From Echinococcus granulosus (Eukaryota > Platyhelminthes > Cestoda > Cyclophyllidea > Taeniidae): DNA of 64,000 bases. Below are positions 37,701 through 49,900 of the stretch, piece by piece (position 1 is the first letter of the stretch; each line of letters starts with the position of its first letter). Both the position numbers and the translations under genes were made by a program. The stretch lies in assembly GCF_000524195.1 (NCBI RefSeq), contig NW_020170423.1:341599-405598 (forward strand), read 5' to 3'. Below the pieces are notes generated by a model that was not told the origin of the DNA, made no database searches, and worked only from the letters and a program-made list of their open reading frames with translations.

Positions 37701-38225
37701 ATTGAATAACTGCATGTCAGTTGGTTTCGCTATCATCACCGCGGGTTGCATGAAGCTCAAAGACTACAATTATTGAAGACCACCCCCCAAAAAAGGATAG
37801 ATATATCACTTTGTTTCCTATGCAACTCCTCACTATTTTTCGGCTTAAGTGAATTTGCAATACCAAAGCATACCTCATTGGTTCCAATTTGCCTAAACGC
37901 AAAGTGATAGATACTACAGATGATCTGAAAAAACAATTGAGCGCTATTTGATGACGAAAAAGGTAAACGTTGTGGCTCTCCAAACTTTCACGAGGCCGGA
38001 GACCATGCCGTCCTGTGGAAGTACAAACGCAAAGCCTTAAGTACCTGCGTAACCAAATCAAAGAGACAAACAAACCACTTAAGTATTAAACAGCGCCCTT
38101 TCCATTTGAGCTTCGTCCCCTAAGCTCGTCTTGGTCAATCTCCTGTGTTGGCCAACAGGGTAGAGTTGGTGTTTTAAACACCAACAGCAACGATTTCCAA
38201 ATTCGCAGGCAAGCGAGAAAACATT
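34746..38225. other. Intergenic or long-intron DNA
   Basis: This stretch must contain the first FLOT2 exon and promoter, which I could not pin down. A short dispersed repeat lies at about 35690-35870. Splice-like fragments occur on the minus strand near 37320-37375 and 37865-37910 but are too short to support. Nothing else is recognised. Confidence 0.4.
35690..35870 (+). repeat. Short dispersed repeat, copy 1
   Basis: This segment shares ordered blocks with 62805-62985: the CTTCCCTGAA block, GGGCAGAAT, the GGCATGGCC-like block, and AACCAATGTATTAC at the right end. Size is about 180 bp. It could be a SINE or the 3' end of a larger element; I see no clear tRNA-like promoter boxes. Confidence 0.5.
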
Positions 38226-38229
38226 TTAC

Positions 38230-38358
38230 CGCAACTTCACTGATCCCTCTGGGCAAATCCACTGGATCTGCAGTTTCGTCCTGTTCGGGAACTGTATTGG
38301 AGGAAGGGGAGATGTGCTGGCCATCTCGTTTCCCATCTTTGGCCGTAAGAACACTGGT
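38230..38358 (-). CDS. Orphan exon candidate, unrecognised
   Basis: An open 129-nt block (43 codons, phase 0-0) is flanked on the minus strand by CTGCTTTTAG and GTAAAA. It encodes a polar, acidic stretch (TSVLTAKDGKRDG ... ETADPVDLPRGISEVA). I do not recognise the protein. It could belong with 38776-38826 to an unannotated minus-strand gene between FLOT2 and the secreted gene, or be an upstream part of a neighbouring transcript. Confidence 0.3.
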
Positions 38359-38775
38359 CTAAAAGCAGTTATTTAATATTGGAGGGAGTTCAAAATTGTT
38401 TTCTGGAGATGAGGTCTCGTGTCTATTCCTTCTTGCCACACTATTCCCGCTTCAGAGCTGCCCAGTCATATCTACTTGGATTCCATCCAGCTAGTGGAGA
38501 GGCGGAGGAGGTATCGCATGTTCACTCAGTTGATACCTTTAAAGTATGGTCCTAGGCAACTAAGTGGTTCATGGTTTGTGCTACTCGTTTCAGTTGTTAC
38601 TAAAATTCCTGTCGAACACGGGGCTAAGGGTAACTGCTGAAGATGGACGTCCTTTTCAACTCTTCTGCTAGAAGACATCACATATTCTCCCACCCGTGAC
38701 ATATGCCCCTCTCCAATTCAGAAATGGAAACCAGAGTAGTTGTTCCTTAAAATCGGATTCACTTCCCATTGTCAC

Positions 38776-38826
38776 CAGTGTGGCGTCTCGAGGCCTTCCG
38801 AAGGTCAAGGCGTTTACTGGCATTGC
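38776..38826 (-). CDS. Orphan basic micro-exon candidate
   Basis: A 51-nt phase 1-1 block lies between CCTCAG and GTGACA on the minus strand and encodes NASKRLDLRKASRRHT. Its size, phase and basic SRR patch recall the modular gene at the left end of the window. The evidence is splice signals and frame only. Confidence 0.28.
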
Positions 38827-39044
38827 CTGAGGGCTAGGCAATAATTGGTCATAAAGTAAAGTGAACATCTAATTCGGACTTAAAAGCAGTATTCCAACAC
38901 CGAGAAGGTCCTCCCAAATAGCTCAAACTCATACTACCCTAATGAATCCAATATTGGTTAATTCAATTACTAACAATCAATAACCAATCAATCGCCGAAG
39001 CTGCAGGACAACTTTTTTTGCATCAAACGCACATTAGAATTCCA

Positions 39045-39613
39045 ATGCAACAAATTCGTGTAACCGCTTTGATAACGCTTTACGTCGTTGTTAAATGCAT
39101 TGACGCAGCGCCTCCAGCGAAGGCAATAGACTACATCTACTACTCGCCTTGGTGGTGGGCATCGAGAGCCAAATTCGGCTATCCTATCCAATTCACTTCT
39201 CTGCGAATATTCTACTTCGACGAATGGAGCAACTTCAAGTCCAACTGGTTGATGGCTTGGGATTTGGTAGAGGGCGCTAATTATGAGGTTCCCAAGTACT
39301 TGAGGGAGAAAAACTACATACCGACAAACTGGAAGTAAGTGATTTTATGATCCTCCTTGGAATTGTTTTGAGCACGATTGTGGTAATAAATTCCCCACCT
39401 TCTCTACTAAGAGACCACTGTGCGCCGGGCTCAAATTCCATGGGAGACGACTACATGCTTCATGACTTCAGCGAAGATGACTCTCGTCAACCAGAATCCG
39501 TTCTTAACCTCGTATCCGAATACCAATCCTACTGGAATGGAGATTGGCTCAAACTTTTCCTCTTCTTCTACAATCTCTGCTACTGCCTAAGAGGCTTGGT
39601 GAGTCTTCATTGA
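39045..39613 (+). CDS. Unrecognised secreted protein, two exons
   Basis: I do not recognise this family. Exons are 39045-39334 and 39412-39613, joined in phase 2, giving 163 aa. The N-terminus (MQQIRVTALITLYVVVKCIDA) is a good signal peptide with likely cleavage after IDA or nearby. The mature part is rich in aromatics (YYSPWWWASRAKFGY, FYFDEWSNF), followed by DHCAPGSNSMGDDYMLHDF and a hydrophobic C-terminus with two Cys (FLFFYNLCYCLRG). An AG preceded by a T-rich run lies eight bases before the start codon. A GTGAGT at 39599 could splice on to a further exon instead of ending at VSLH-stop. It ends 74 bp from the FABP stop, tail to tail. Confidence 0.6.
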
Positions 39614-39687
39614 ATCATGTATGAGAAGATTAAAAGAGATACCAGGCAGAGAATTACCAGCATGTATTTGCAATTGGTATGACACAG

Positions 39688-40813
39688 CTACTGCACTCGT
39701 TTGTAAGTTCGCGAGCACGTCAGATCGCCAACAGTGTAGACCTGTACCAATAGAGGATGATTGCATTTTGTATCTATCAGGAGCAGTTTAGTTTTTATCA
39801 ACTAAATTGTAGTACATATCATTTCTTATACCTGTAATACTCTAGTACAAAACGTTCTCTTAAAATTTGAGCATTGAATGGGTAAATGTCTCTTTGGCGT
39901 TCACTTATGCTTCACGATGGTCGTAGGATTTGTGCAAATATAGCAACCTTACTTTACCAACCTTTTAAAAATGATCATATTGTGTACAGGCAAGGAAGAT
40001 TCGCCAAACAGCTTGCTTAAAAATTGACTTACCACAGTCATTATATTTCCATTAATAGTTCGAGTTGTAATGATGGTCTCGCCCCCACCCACCTGAATGT
40101 GTTTCATCACGCCACCCTCCATTGTGATCTTTGACTTGATGGAGAAAAAGACACGAGAGTTATTGTCCAGAAGGCCTTCTTCTTAACTCTTCCATTGAAT
40201 TAAATGCTAGGTTGATCACACGACTAATGTCAGAGCACTAGTGTAATCATGAATCCATTAGTGGCAGCAGAAGTCCGTCAAGGTCACAACAAAGTACATG
40301 TCTTTTTTGGTATGAAGAAAATCAGGCACGTTATTGTTAAGATCTGAGGCCTACAGAAAGCATTTCTGTAAAACTCAGTACGTACCATTTTGAGGCTCCA
40401 ATTATTTTTTACAAAGGCGGTTTGTCTAGTTTATTGGTACTTACAAGAAAATCTACGGAATTTTAGAAGAATTGGTAAATTACAACTTCTCATAAATAAA
40501 ATATATCTGTGATTTATTTGAGAGGAGTGAAGTTTGAACAATAAATAAATAGGACTGCCACACTTGCCTTCATAGTGGCACCACCTGAGCATGCCTCTTC
40601 GAACTCCTGATCCAATCGAAAAGCCGCCTCTGTTTTCCCCTTAATGGACGAAACAGCGATACAATACGTGTCCGCATCTTTCTGTGAAAATATGGTTTTT
40701 GAGCCAACTAGCAGAACCATCTTTGCGATGGCCGTAGGGACACCGAAATGATGCATAAATTTGTGAAAATCGCCATTTGAATCCACCTTCCAGGTGCCTA
40801 GGAATGCCTCCAT
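39688..40813 (-). CDS. Fatty-acid-binding protein
   Basis: Cytosolic intracellular lipid-binding protein; flatworms rely on host fatty acids and carry them with FABPs. Exons are 40568-40813 (82 codons), 40033-40134 (34 codons) and 39688-39741 (18 codons with stop), giving 133 aa, the standard FABP size. MEAFLGTWKVDS is the typical start; GVMKHIQVGGGETIITTRT covers the middle strands, and the C-terminus LTCSRTYKRVQ has the R-x-Y carboxylate-binding pair. The first intron uses a GC donor (AAG/GCAAGT). The 246-nt first exon equals vertebrate exons 1 and 2 (73 and 173 nt) without the intron between them, while the 102-nt exon matches vertebrate exon 3. The neighbouring plus-strand secreted gene converges on it. 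Confidence 0.93.
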
Positions 40814-41950
40814 TTTGTAGCCACACCAAAGAAAAAATAAATGGTGGTTGTGCACTTGGCGATTTTATTAATGACGTGAGGTGTGAAAACACGCTGACAA
40901 TTGGAGGACACAACGAGGTTAGAGCGCCGTGAGTTTAGGTTGACGCCTTGACAAAGCCATAGTGAGCAAAGTGGTCCTTCAATGTAGTAAGAATTCGGTA
41001 CAAAAGATCAAACTTATCCAAAGCGTACGGAGTGGCGGAGAATACAAAAAAAGGATTGGGCTAAATTCCTTATAAAGATCAAACAAATTTCTTACAGTTT
41101 GGTGTGCAGACCACAGAAACGAACTGGTAAAAATGATCGAGACTAGAAAAATGCGCTTCTTAATCTGGATAAAGTTATAAAGCACAGACATGAGTCATTT
41201 CGTTAAAAAGGATCATTTATTGTATTTTTAGTCATTTTTTCTGCATTCTGACTCTTCCAATCAGTGAATGTTGATTGATCCTCGTGGATGTCATTTAAGC
41301 CTGTCAGCTCCAAGAAGTGTCTGCCTCAGTTTCAAAGCGCTAGAGATCGTCCACAAAAGTGGCTGCACAGCATCTGGAGAGAGTGGGGTGTACGATGAAT
41401 TTAACAGATTTAAAGTGGTGACAGAATCATTCAAAGATCGCCAGATAGTACCAAAGAAGACGCTCAATTTCTTAATTGAAATACAGTGATAGGTAGAGTG
41501 AAATTAGGCAAGCTTTAATGTAGTTTAAAATGAATAAATTGGTTTGTATTTTTACCACCTGGGAAGGGAAAGCTATCAAACATTTGTGCTCCAATCACGT
41601 GCACTGGCAACAGATTGACTTGTAATGGGAAGATTGACTCCTTCTTCAACACTTCAACATTTGTTTGATGAAAATCACATAGGGTGACTCCACACGCTCC
41701 ACTCACCACACATCACGCATTCCTGAGGTCCTCACCACTTCATCTCCATGAGGCGCACATACCGAAGGCCAAAAATTTATGGTCGTAGTCTACAACCCAG
41801 AGGTGTACACGTAGAACTTTTTTACACAATAGGTGAGGGTGGTACATGAGTCGGGGAAAGTTCTATTATAATTCCTACCCACAAACACATCGCAAGACCG
41901 CATACCTCATAATGCACACTAAAAACAATTTAGCTGAGAGAGGAGGGAAG

Positions 41951-41987
41951 AAGGAGAGAGAGAGAGCGAGAGAGAGAGAGAGAGAGG
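41951..41987 (+). repeat. GA microsatellite at the gap edge
   Basis: A run of GA dinucleotides with one GCGA interruption stops at the first N of the gap. The gap was probably caused by this simple repeat. Confidence 0.85.
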
Positions 41988-42087
41988 NNNNNNNNNNNNN
42001 NNNNNNNNNNNNNNNNNNNNNNNNNNNNNNNNNNNNNNNNNNNNNNNNNNNNNNNNNNNNNNNNNNNNNNNNNNNNNNNNNNNNNNN
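41988..42087. other. Assembly gap (100 N)
   Basis: Exactly 100 undetermined bases, a conventional placeholder length, so the true distance is unknown. A GGA-rich run resumes after it. Confidence 0.99.
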
Positions 42088-43262
42088 AGGAGGAGGAGGA
42101 AAAGGAGCCAGATAGTGTCATAACCCGATAATACTCCCTTAAACTCCGATCGGTCATTACTCTTTGTTAAAGTCAAATAGAAAGTTGAGAGATAGTAACG
42201 GATAAGGTCGGAGGTAACTAAGGCTGGATTTTATTTCTGGAGACAAGAGGTTTTACACAAGTTTTTAGGCTCTTTGCTCACCTTATACATGCTCAAATTG
42301 GTTATTTTAAAACAAATTAGAGCAACACTGTTAAAAATTACAATAATAAAAGATGAACATATTGCGTACCGGCTCTAAATCACTAAGATTTTGTTATTAT
42401 AGCAAAGAAAGCACATTTTCCTATTGCATTTTGTATACAATCTTATTTTATTTCTCTTCCTGATTAGGAAAATTGAATAAGTGTGATTTCTCGTAGATAT
42501 TTCACGTAGGTCGCCCTAGAAGCTACATCACTTCCGATTAACATTAACAATATCCAGGCTTGGATCAACATTCGGATACCTTGATAACTACTTTTGCTTC
42601 TGGGATACTCCTAATACCTGTTTATAATGATTGAACTTCACCTATTCGAGGTATATGATCATTTTGAGTCGGAAGAACGTATGATGTAAGCAATAAGACT
42701 TACACAAAAGAGAAAGATGGAGCAATGGTGGTGCAACTAATAACGCCATGCTCTTTTAGCATTGTTGATGCTGCCCATAAGTGATAGTTTCATCAAATTT
42801 ATAAAGCGCCTTCCTTTTATGATGAATTTAATGGCTTATAAATTTTGATAAACCATTATCATACTTAACGTTTCCTGGTACAACCCATCGCGAATTAGAA
42901 AACCTAAGATGTGTGACATATCCAGTTGTACGACCTGCTTTGGATCTATGCAGACAATTTATCACCCAGACAATCTCGGCTGCTAGTTTTTATATTCACT
43001 TCTGAGTGTTTCTGTCCAATTTTTATCATCTATTGAGTAAGATAATTGTTCTTGGATCACAGGAAGTCTGCTACGTATTTATCAATAGGGCCACGAATGC
43101 CCCTGAGGACTGTGCAGGCCTTACTAGTTTTGAAGTCATTTTATTATCATCAAGGAAGTGGATCGAAAGACTACCAGCATTACAAAAAGCTGATTACGGG
43201 AAATTCCAAAAGAGATGGTGTATTTACCACTCTGATATGCACAAGTATATGTATTTCTCCAG

Positions 43263-45890
43263 CTCGACTCCGAACTCACACCCCGATTTTACCCGCAGAA
43301 AACTGATAGAACCTGTCCCAACGCCTGCTGGAGGCCGCAGATCTGCACGAACGACTCCAATTCGGTGCACATTTGCCGTCCACTTCGCAATCCCTCGGCT
43401 GCTGAGGCTCTTCACCCCTCGAGGAAAAGTCGCTTCTCCGAGATCTACTCAATTGGCTATGAGTGTGTCTGTCGAAGCGGTTTCAAGTTCAGTCAAAAAC
43501 GCAAAAAATGCATCCAGCTAAAGACCGGTTGCAATGACAAGAGGTAAGAGAAATAAATTTTAAGTCTTTAAATGACCCAAAAGGAAAGGAAATCCCGTCA
43601 CAATCTCAAATAGTTGATACGCTTTGATATCATTGTTAAAGCTTAGGCAGATATTTTGTGCAGCAAGCATTAATAGTGTTTTTACATGACTTTGACGCGT
43701 ATAACTTTGCTTTTAGGTACGGGAAAACGCCGTGTAGGAATAAAGGGGTATGCCAACCTCTAAAACCTCGTGAGCGAACCCTTCAGAGTCTCTCCTTCAA
43801 ATGCATATGTCCACCCGCATGGCAGGGATACGTATGCGAGGTGAGAAATGAAAATACGCTCTGTGGGTGCCATCCAAGGGTGGTTTCTGACAGTACTTGT
43901 GCCAAATTTAATCGGTAATATCCGTGGATTAATTGCTCTCGGAAGGGTCATTGTCATACCACTGAATGCCAATTTTTCATAAGCACTGATTATTTATTCA
44001 AGATATACAATTTACTACTAAGCAAAGATAACGTAATAGTCTTAAAGAACGTCATCCACGACCTGGAGAGGTGAATTAATTAAAGAAATGTCGATATATT
44101 TCCTCACAGGCACCTAGAAATCCATGTCAATACCAAAGCCGACTCTGCAAAGACTTTCCCTGCCAACGTGATCCTACAAATGAAGCCTTAGGTTATATAT
44201 GTGCTTGTTCAAAGGGCTACGAGCCCACCAGTCAGGTAGACCCGACCTGTGTAAACATCAACGAGTGCCAGGACGAGGATGCGAATCCCTGTCTCAATGG
44301 TGGTATCTGTCACGACCTCATCCCACCACCTATGGTACAGGCAAAACAGGGTGAAGAATTCCGATTCCGGTGAGACAAACAATCCACCTGCTATTACGCC
44401 AAATTCATTGTTCTAGCATTGAGATAAAATTGTGTGAAGCAGTCTACCAGCATGAGATCCACATACTTTTAAGCAGAGTTACTATCTCATTCAGTCTTTT
44501 GGTAGTAAACTAGTTATTGTGCCTTCTGTTTTCCACATTATCAACTGTCGGTCGGTCCTTGTGGATGAGATGTGAGCTTGTCACTTTTACAAAATCAAGC
44601 CACTTTGGATTCACTGGTTAAATTTGGTTCATAGCATCTAAAGATGTGGTGAGCGGTAGCTGGAAGTGACACCCAGAACCCACCCTAAAATTGATGCACC
44701 GCTTTTAGGTCCCCCACTGCCCATCGACTGTGTATGCGTGTGGACTCCTCTTGATAAAGGCTCCACTCCTATGATAGCTATGTGGCTTCATTATCCCCCT
44801 TCCCCCTTATTACACCTGTCAGGAACATATGCCAATTTCTGCATCCATTCGCGAAGAAAGGATACTTTTTGCATTTCAAGAATGTTTGCTTTAGGAAGTA
44901 GGACTTCCCTACCATGCCCCTCACTTCTTTTGTTATACAAGGTTGTTTTTAGCTTCGAGAAAACCCCTTTTGCATGTAATAGCTTCTTAGATTGTAGTAA
45001 GAGGAAACGCAAAAACAAAAGTGGGAAGATGGATTTTCATCAAGCCTGTCTTCGAATGTCAATGATATAGAGATTCGTGTGACCTAGCGGTAAACCATAC
45101 CAATTCAGGAAAAATGCCAACGTCTTTATACATGCATGGACAGATGCGAATGCAAATTCGGTTTCACGGGGATCCTGTGTGAGAAGCCACCGACACAACT
45201 GACATGGTCGGAGTGGAGCGACTGGGGTGCCTGTTCAGTGTCTTGTGGCATTGGGACTCGAACTCGTATCCGCACTTGCCCGCGGCCTGGAGAGTGTCTC
45301 GGCAAGCCTGAACAGACGGGCATCTGCAATGGGCGTGTGCTCTCCTGCGAGAACGCCAAAAACACCACCACGGAAGATGGCAAATCGGATATCGTCTACA
45401 GGTCGGAGGAGGAGAAGCTCCGAGAGGTGGGCAATACCAATTGTCCTAGTTTACATAAATAGCCTCGTAGAGGCTTGGTCAGACGATGTGAGATTTTGAA
45501 GTGATAAGTAATATGCAGATGGCCTTTCAAGCCTCAACACATATACTAATAAGGTAATTTTTGATTAGCTAGGCCGGTGTGTTGTGGACAGAAGCCGACG
45601 AAAATTTCCTGGAGGATGCATTCACGTGGTCTGAACAGCAGTTCAATGTGAAAAGAGGCAAGATGAGGAAAGGTACGCAGGGCATGTACCAGTTATTCAG
45701 GCAGTGGGCTGATGTCACATGCTGGATACCCCTATTCGGGATCACCCAGCGAATGACCTTGCAACGAGTGGCGCTTATCACAGGCTCTCTCGCTCTTACC
45801 TCGATCGGCGTTTTTGTCATCCTTGTCGTGACTAGCATCCTCTGTCAGCCAAGCGGCTTTGCACTGCGGAACAGGGAGCCACTCAACTGA
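43263..45890 (+). CDS. EGF/thrombospondin-1 single-pass membrane protein (5' part missing)
   Basis: The family is not named, but domains are clear. Exons are 43263-43543, 43717-43840, 44110-44369, 45144-45426 and 45573-45890; phases close, giving 421 residues up to the stop. In order: a Cys-rich EGF-like piece (NACWRPQICTN to YECVCRSGF), an EGF-like domain (CRNKGVCQP to CICPPAWQGYVCE), another Cys-rich block, a calcium-binding-type EGF (NINECQDEDANPCLNGG to CECKFGFTGILCE), and a thrombospondin type 1 repeat (WSEWSDWGACSVSCGIGTRTR). A juxtamembrane stretch follows, then a membrane helix (VALITGSLALTSIGVFVILV) and a short cytosolic tail. This predicts an extracellular adhesion or receptor protein. 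The start and signal peptide lie left of 43263. Confidence 0.82.
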
Positions 45891-45894
45891 ACAG

Positions 45895-46920
45895 GATTTA
45901 CCAATTCTATTACAGACTCACTCGTTAAAATTTGGTTCTTAAACAAACCAGTAACTCTTCAGATTAAACTACAAGCGGTTGTTTGTGAAGCACTTTCAAA
46001 ACGTTAGGAGCAAAGTGAACTTTTTTCTCAGTAAGGCAGCAGATTAGACCTGACATCAACAACAACACGGAGACTCATCTATCGGCTGCATTGTACCCTA
46101 ATAACGAAACCTTCCATAGGCTCGGATGCATTTCCAGCTTCAACCCAAAGTAAGTCAAGTTACCTCAAAAGTTCCACGGCCTTAATGCTCGTTCTCCGAC
46201 CAAAAATCAAGAATATGCACAACCAAATTACGAAGTTCTATATTAGACCCCAGCTTCTCCTACTTGCTTAAAATATGCTCAATTCACTGGTGAAGTGTCT
46301 GATTCTCGGTAACATTAGACCTTGACTGGATTTGAGTCACCTCGAATCCACGCACGAAGGATGATGATCACATCGTATATTATCAAAGTACTACCGCGGA
46401 AGACTGCAGAACCCCCTCTCGACGAACGCTCTTGGCATCAGTCGACTAGGCTGCTGTTCACATCAGCAGACTCTGAGCCCTTCTCGTAGTCAGGTTCATG
46501 ATAACTTTCCCAATTCAAGGCCCAAGGTCAAGTTACTTTCTGTAAAATGACATTATTCCCAGATCCTGGTTCACGCCACAACTGGTATTCACATATGCGG
46601 TGATAGTGGCACTGCTTCAAATGCCAAGTACAAGTTGTTTACAGAGGTACAAGCCAAATAGTTTTCATAACACAAATAACCCAATAAAAGCCATCTCTCA
46701 ATCTCAAAAATGGTTCCATTTACTTGTTCATATTTTAAAATAGAAACAGCACCCGAATTTAGGAGCAAAAAAAGACAATTCGCGGACGAGGCAAACAAAG
46801 GAACTACAAAAGAGCCCCAATATCTTGACCAAACCAGAAAAAAATACCCTTGCGATGTGGGGTTATTTTGGTTAAAAGGCACGCAAAAGATCAAAAAGGG
46901 AGGACGGCGCTAAAAGGCCT
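45895..46920. other. Intergenic between convergent genes
   Basis: About 1 kb lies between the EGF/thrombospondin stop and the porcupine stop. I see no supported gene or repeat in it. Confidence 0.5.
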
Positions 46921-46923
46921 ACA

Positions 46924-49900
46924 TCAAATGAAAAAACAGAGGAGATACGTCAGACTGGCAATGATGTGACTGAGGAAGTTGAGATTCGACCATTTGTCCA
47001 ACACGTGGAACATGTTGTAACCCTGCAAATTGAACAAGTACACACAAATGGAATAATTTGTGGCACACCTTTGCCAGAGTTATGATAAATTTAAAGGAGA
47101 AGTGGGAAAGGATATTTGTCTTTAAAAGAAGGAAATTGAATATGGTAACATACACACACCCACACCTTATCCTGCTGTTCACTCGTATCGAACATCACAG
47201 CCAGGTAGGCTAGGTGGAAGATGGCCAGACAGCTGAAGAGGAGATTCACACCGCGAACCCACCAGCGATTCGTCTGTAACAGGGCACAACTTTTAAAGAG
47301 AAGCAAACACAAAATCAGGGATTATTCTAAAACTGACATCAAGAGAGTCAGTGGATGGATGGATAGAGGAAGGCGTTCATCATTGGTGCTGGGACAGCAG
47401 AATCGCCTTTACCTATCTGCCTACAAAAAAGAGGTACAGCAGCGCTAGTTCCCTCTGGTTTGATTCAACTCAATTCACTAAATGATCGGTAAATCTGTCA
47501 CAATGTCAAATTTTGGCCTGGCTGTGGTGGCTGATCAGAGATAGCTCGTAATAAGGTTGAAGTAAAGAATAAGTGCTCCATTGAACGCTCCTTTGCTAAG
47601 TTTTGTTCTTTTAACCGGGGCTGTAAGACAAGGATATCTCAAGGTGGCTTGGTTGAACGAATCAAACATGCGAGCACGATACATGTTGTCAACTTTTCTT
47701 TATCTTTGGTCTTATCAAGTTTTTGTAGCTTAGAACATCGAATTTTGCGATTTCGCCGTCCATCACTATGGGATATTGTATTACCATCCCGGCAGTGGAC
47801 GGAGGCAGCCTCAAAGAAGGATTAGCAAAATTCTACGCTACCACCGAGTGGAAGCACCAAGCTTTCTAATGGGGTATCATTAAGATGCTTCAAAGATGTA
47901 GAAAACTCCGAACAACATGGAATTGTATAGAGAAATTTAACAGATGAATCCACAACATGCCAATGGTCTGAGTAAAAAGCGGAACGCTTACCCTGTTTCG
48001 GTGATTGCAGGTTTCAGGACATGCACGTGCCCCGATGCACGCGCTCACTTTCGTTGACAGTCTCTCCCTGAATACTGCAAAGTGGAAATGTCGTGAAAAT
48101 TAGGAGGCGCTGCAGTCCAAGAAGGTGGACGAGGTAGGCATGACTTACTGAAATCAATATAGGCATAAATTCCGATGGAGAAGAGAACAGCTGCCAATTG
48201 AAAGTTTAGACCCTGGAAGGGGCACAAGGGTTAGAACAAACTGGAAGGGCATTTATGAAGGAGCTTTGTAGAATTTGATGCCCGATAGTTGTCAGACCTG
48301 CGCATGACAAGTGGGGTGGAATGACCCCACGATGTGGTATCCGCTCGCGAATGATTTGTTTACATCTGCCCAAAGCGAGTTGTTACAGCACATCAATTTA
48401 ACAAATAAGATGGACTACTGAGGTGTGTGTTAGAACCAGGCCTACATGCTAAAGCGCCACAAATTACTCACTTTAATAAAACTAGACACATTAGCTCATT
48501 AATAGACATTACTTGAGAGCTTTGAACTTGTCACACTCACATGCAACAATGAACTGAATGCATACGTAAGGAGTAGAGCCTGTAGGTGACCAAAGCGCCG
48601 TGTGGGCTTGTAAATGTCTACAACACCAGCAAAAGAAAGAGAGCGAATCGAGCCAAGTGATTAGGAGGAATAAAAGGGCTAACCCAAAGCTGATTAGTTG
48701 CTTTTCAACTACCACCTGATCAAAAAATCCAACATTGCCATACTTTGACTAGTCTTTAGTCAAGCCAATTTGACATCTTCAACGTACATTGCTTAAGCCA
48801 GAAATGCATAGGAAAGTTCCAGTGAATGACCACATCCACCAGAGATCGCGGCAACTCAATCGATACTGGGTTAGTCACCATCGAGGTCACGTAATTTTGA
48901 CCTCTAAAAGAGACCAAAAGGTCACAGTTAAGGTAAAGTAGTGGGTCAAAGGAGAGTTTGAAAACCTACGAGTTAGGATGAGTGAGGGCCGCAAAGCCGA
49001 TAGCCTGATGGAGGGATTGGCTGAAGAAACTGACAAAGTAATGACTGAATCGAAAACTTTGTGATTGAGCATAGGCATTTGTCCATCTAGAATACCAATA
49101 AAGATGGAAAAGCAGATGAGCCTGCTGAGATACACACAAAATAAAAGTTGAAGAGACACCTTACCGAAAACTGAGGTAATAACTTGCATAGATAATGGAA
49201 GACAAATATGTCGAGTAGATGATGCATCCAATAGCAATTGCAAAAGAGACTGCAGTACGAAGGAGATCTTTCCAAAACTAAGGGAGGAGACCACAAAAAT
49301 ATGCCATGCATGGAATGGGAAGCTTGAAAGTCAGTCATGAAGAGGTTCCACTCACAGGATTGCCAGAAGAAGGACCGATTAAGCGGATAGCATGTAGATA
49401 GCTGTCGAAACCGAACCACGGTCCAAAAATTACACTGCCCGGTGAGAAAGCGTAGCCACACCAGGCCAAATAGTGCCGCAGGAAACCCATTTCGAGTGTC
49501 TGTTGGTCTGGGCCTCTCGATGCGGCTACAGAAATGGCCTTCATCACCAGTAACATCGTCGTTCCTGCAGGAGAAAGGTGAGCGAGTGTAGGCTCATATT
49601 TAAAACCACGAAAGATAAAAGTGTTTGCAGTTAGCACTGCCTTAAAATAGGCCTTCGCCTAAAATTTCTTCCCTCTGAAAGTGGGTTCCAAAAAATCACA
49701 GAACATTCTTTTGAAAATTCGAACAGAAATGAAGCAGAAATGAGGTTGTGCAAATCAAAGCCTGGTAAAGCATCTGGATAGTTGCGTATAGAAGACAGGA
49801 GGAATACTTGTCATGACACCTCAAACAAGAACCGGCGCAGCAATAGATCAATCTACCTCTTAAGAGCAACCGGTTTCGACGGTTGACGGAAACGAAGTGT

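Larger units (their letters stand above)
40914..43250. other. Intergenic or upstream introns, with an assembly gap
   Basis: No gene is supported. It should hold the FABP promoter (read leftwards) and probably upstream exons of the EGF/thrombospondin gene. An open frame at 43046-43306 looks somewhat coding (YYHQGSGSKDYQHYKK) but cannot be joined in phase to the exon at 43263. Confidence 0.4.

Noticed and set aside
38419..38640. Plus-strand 73-codon frame near the orphan exons
   Set aside because: No splice sites or motif are present and the opposite strand has the better coding signal nearby.
41930..42176. Frames spanning the N gap
   Set aside because: These are artefacts of translating Ns and the GA/GGA simple repeat.
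43006..43521. 171-codon plus-strand frame overlapping the first EGF exon
   Set aside because: It is read in a different frame from the Cys-rich EGF exon at 43263-43543, whose phase is confirmed by the next four exons.
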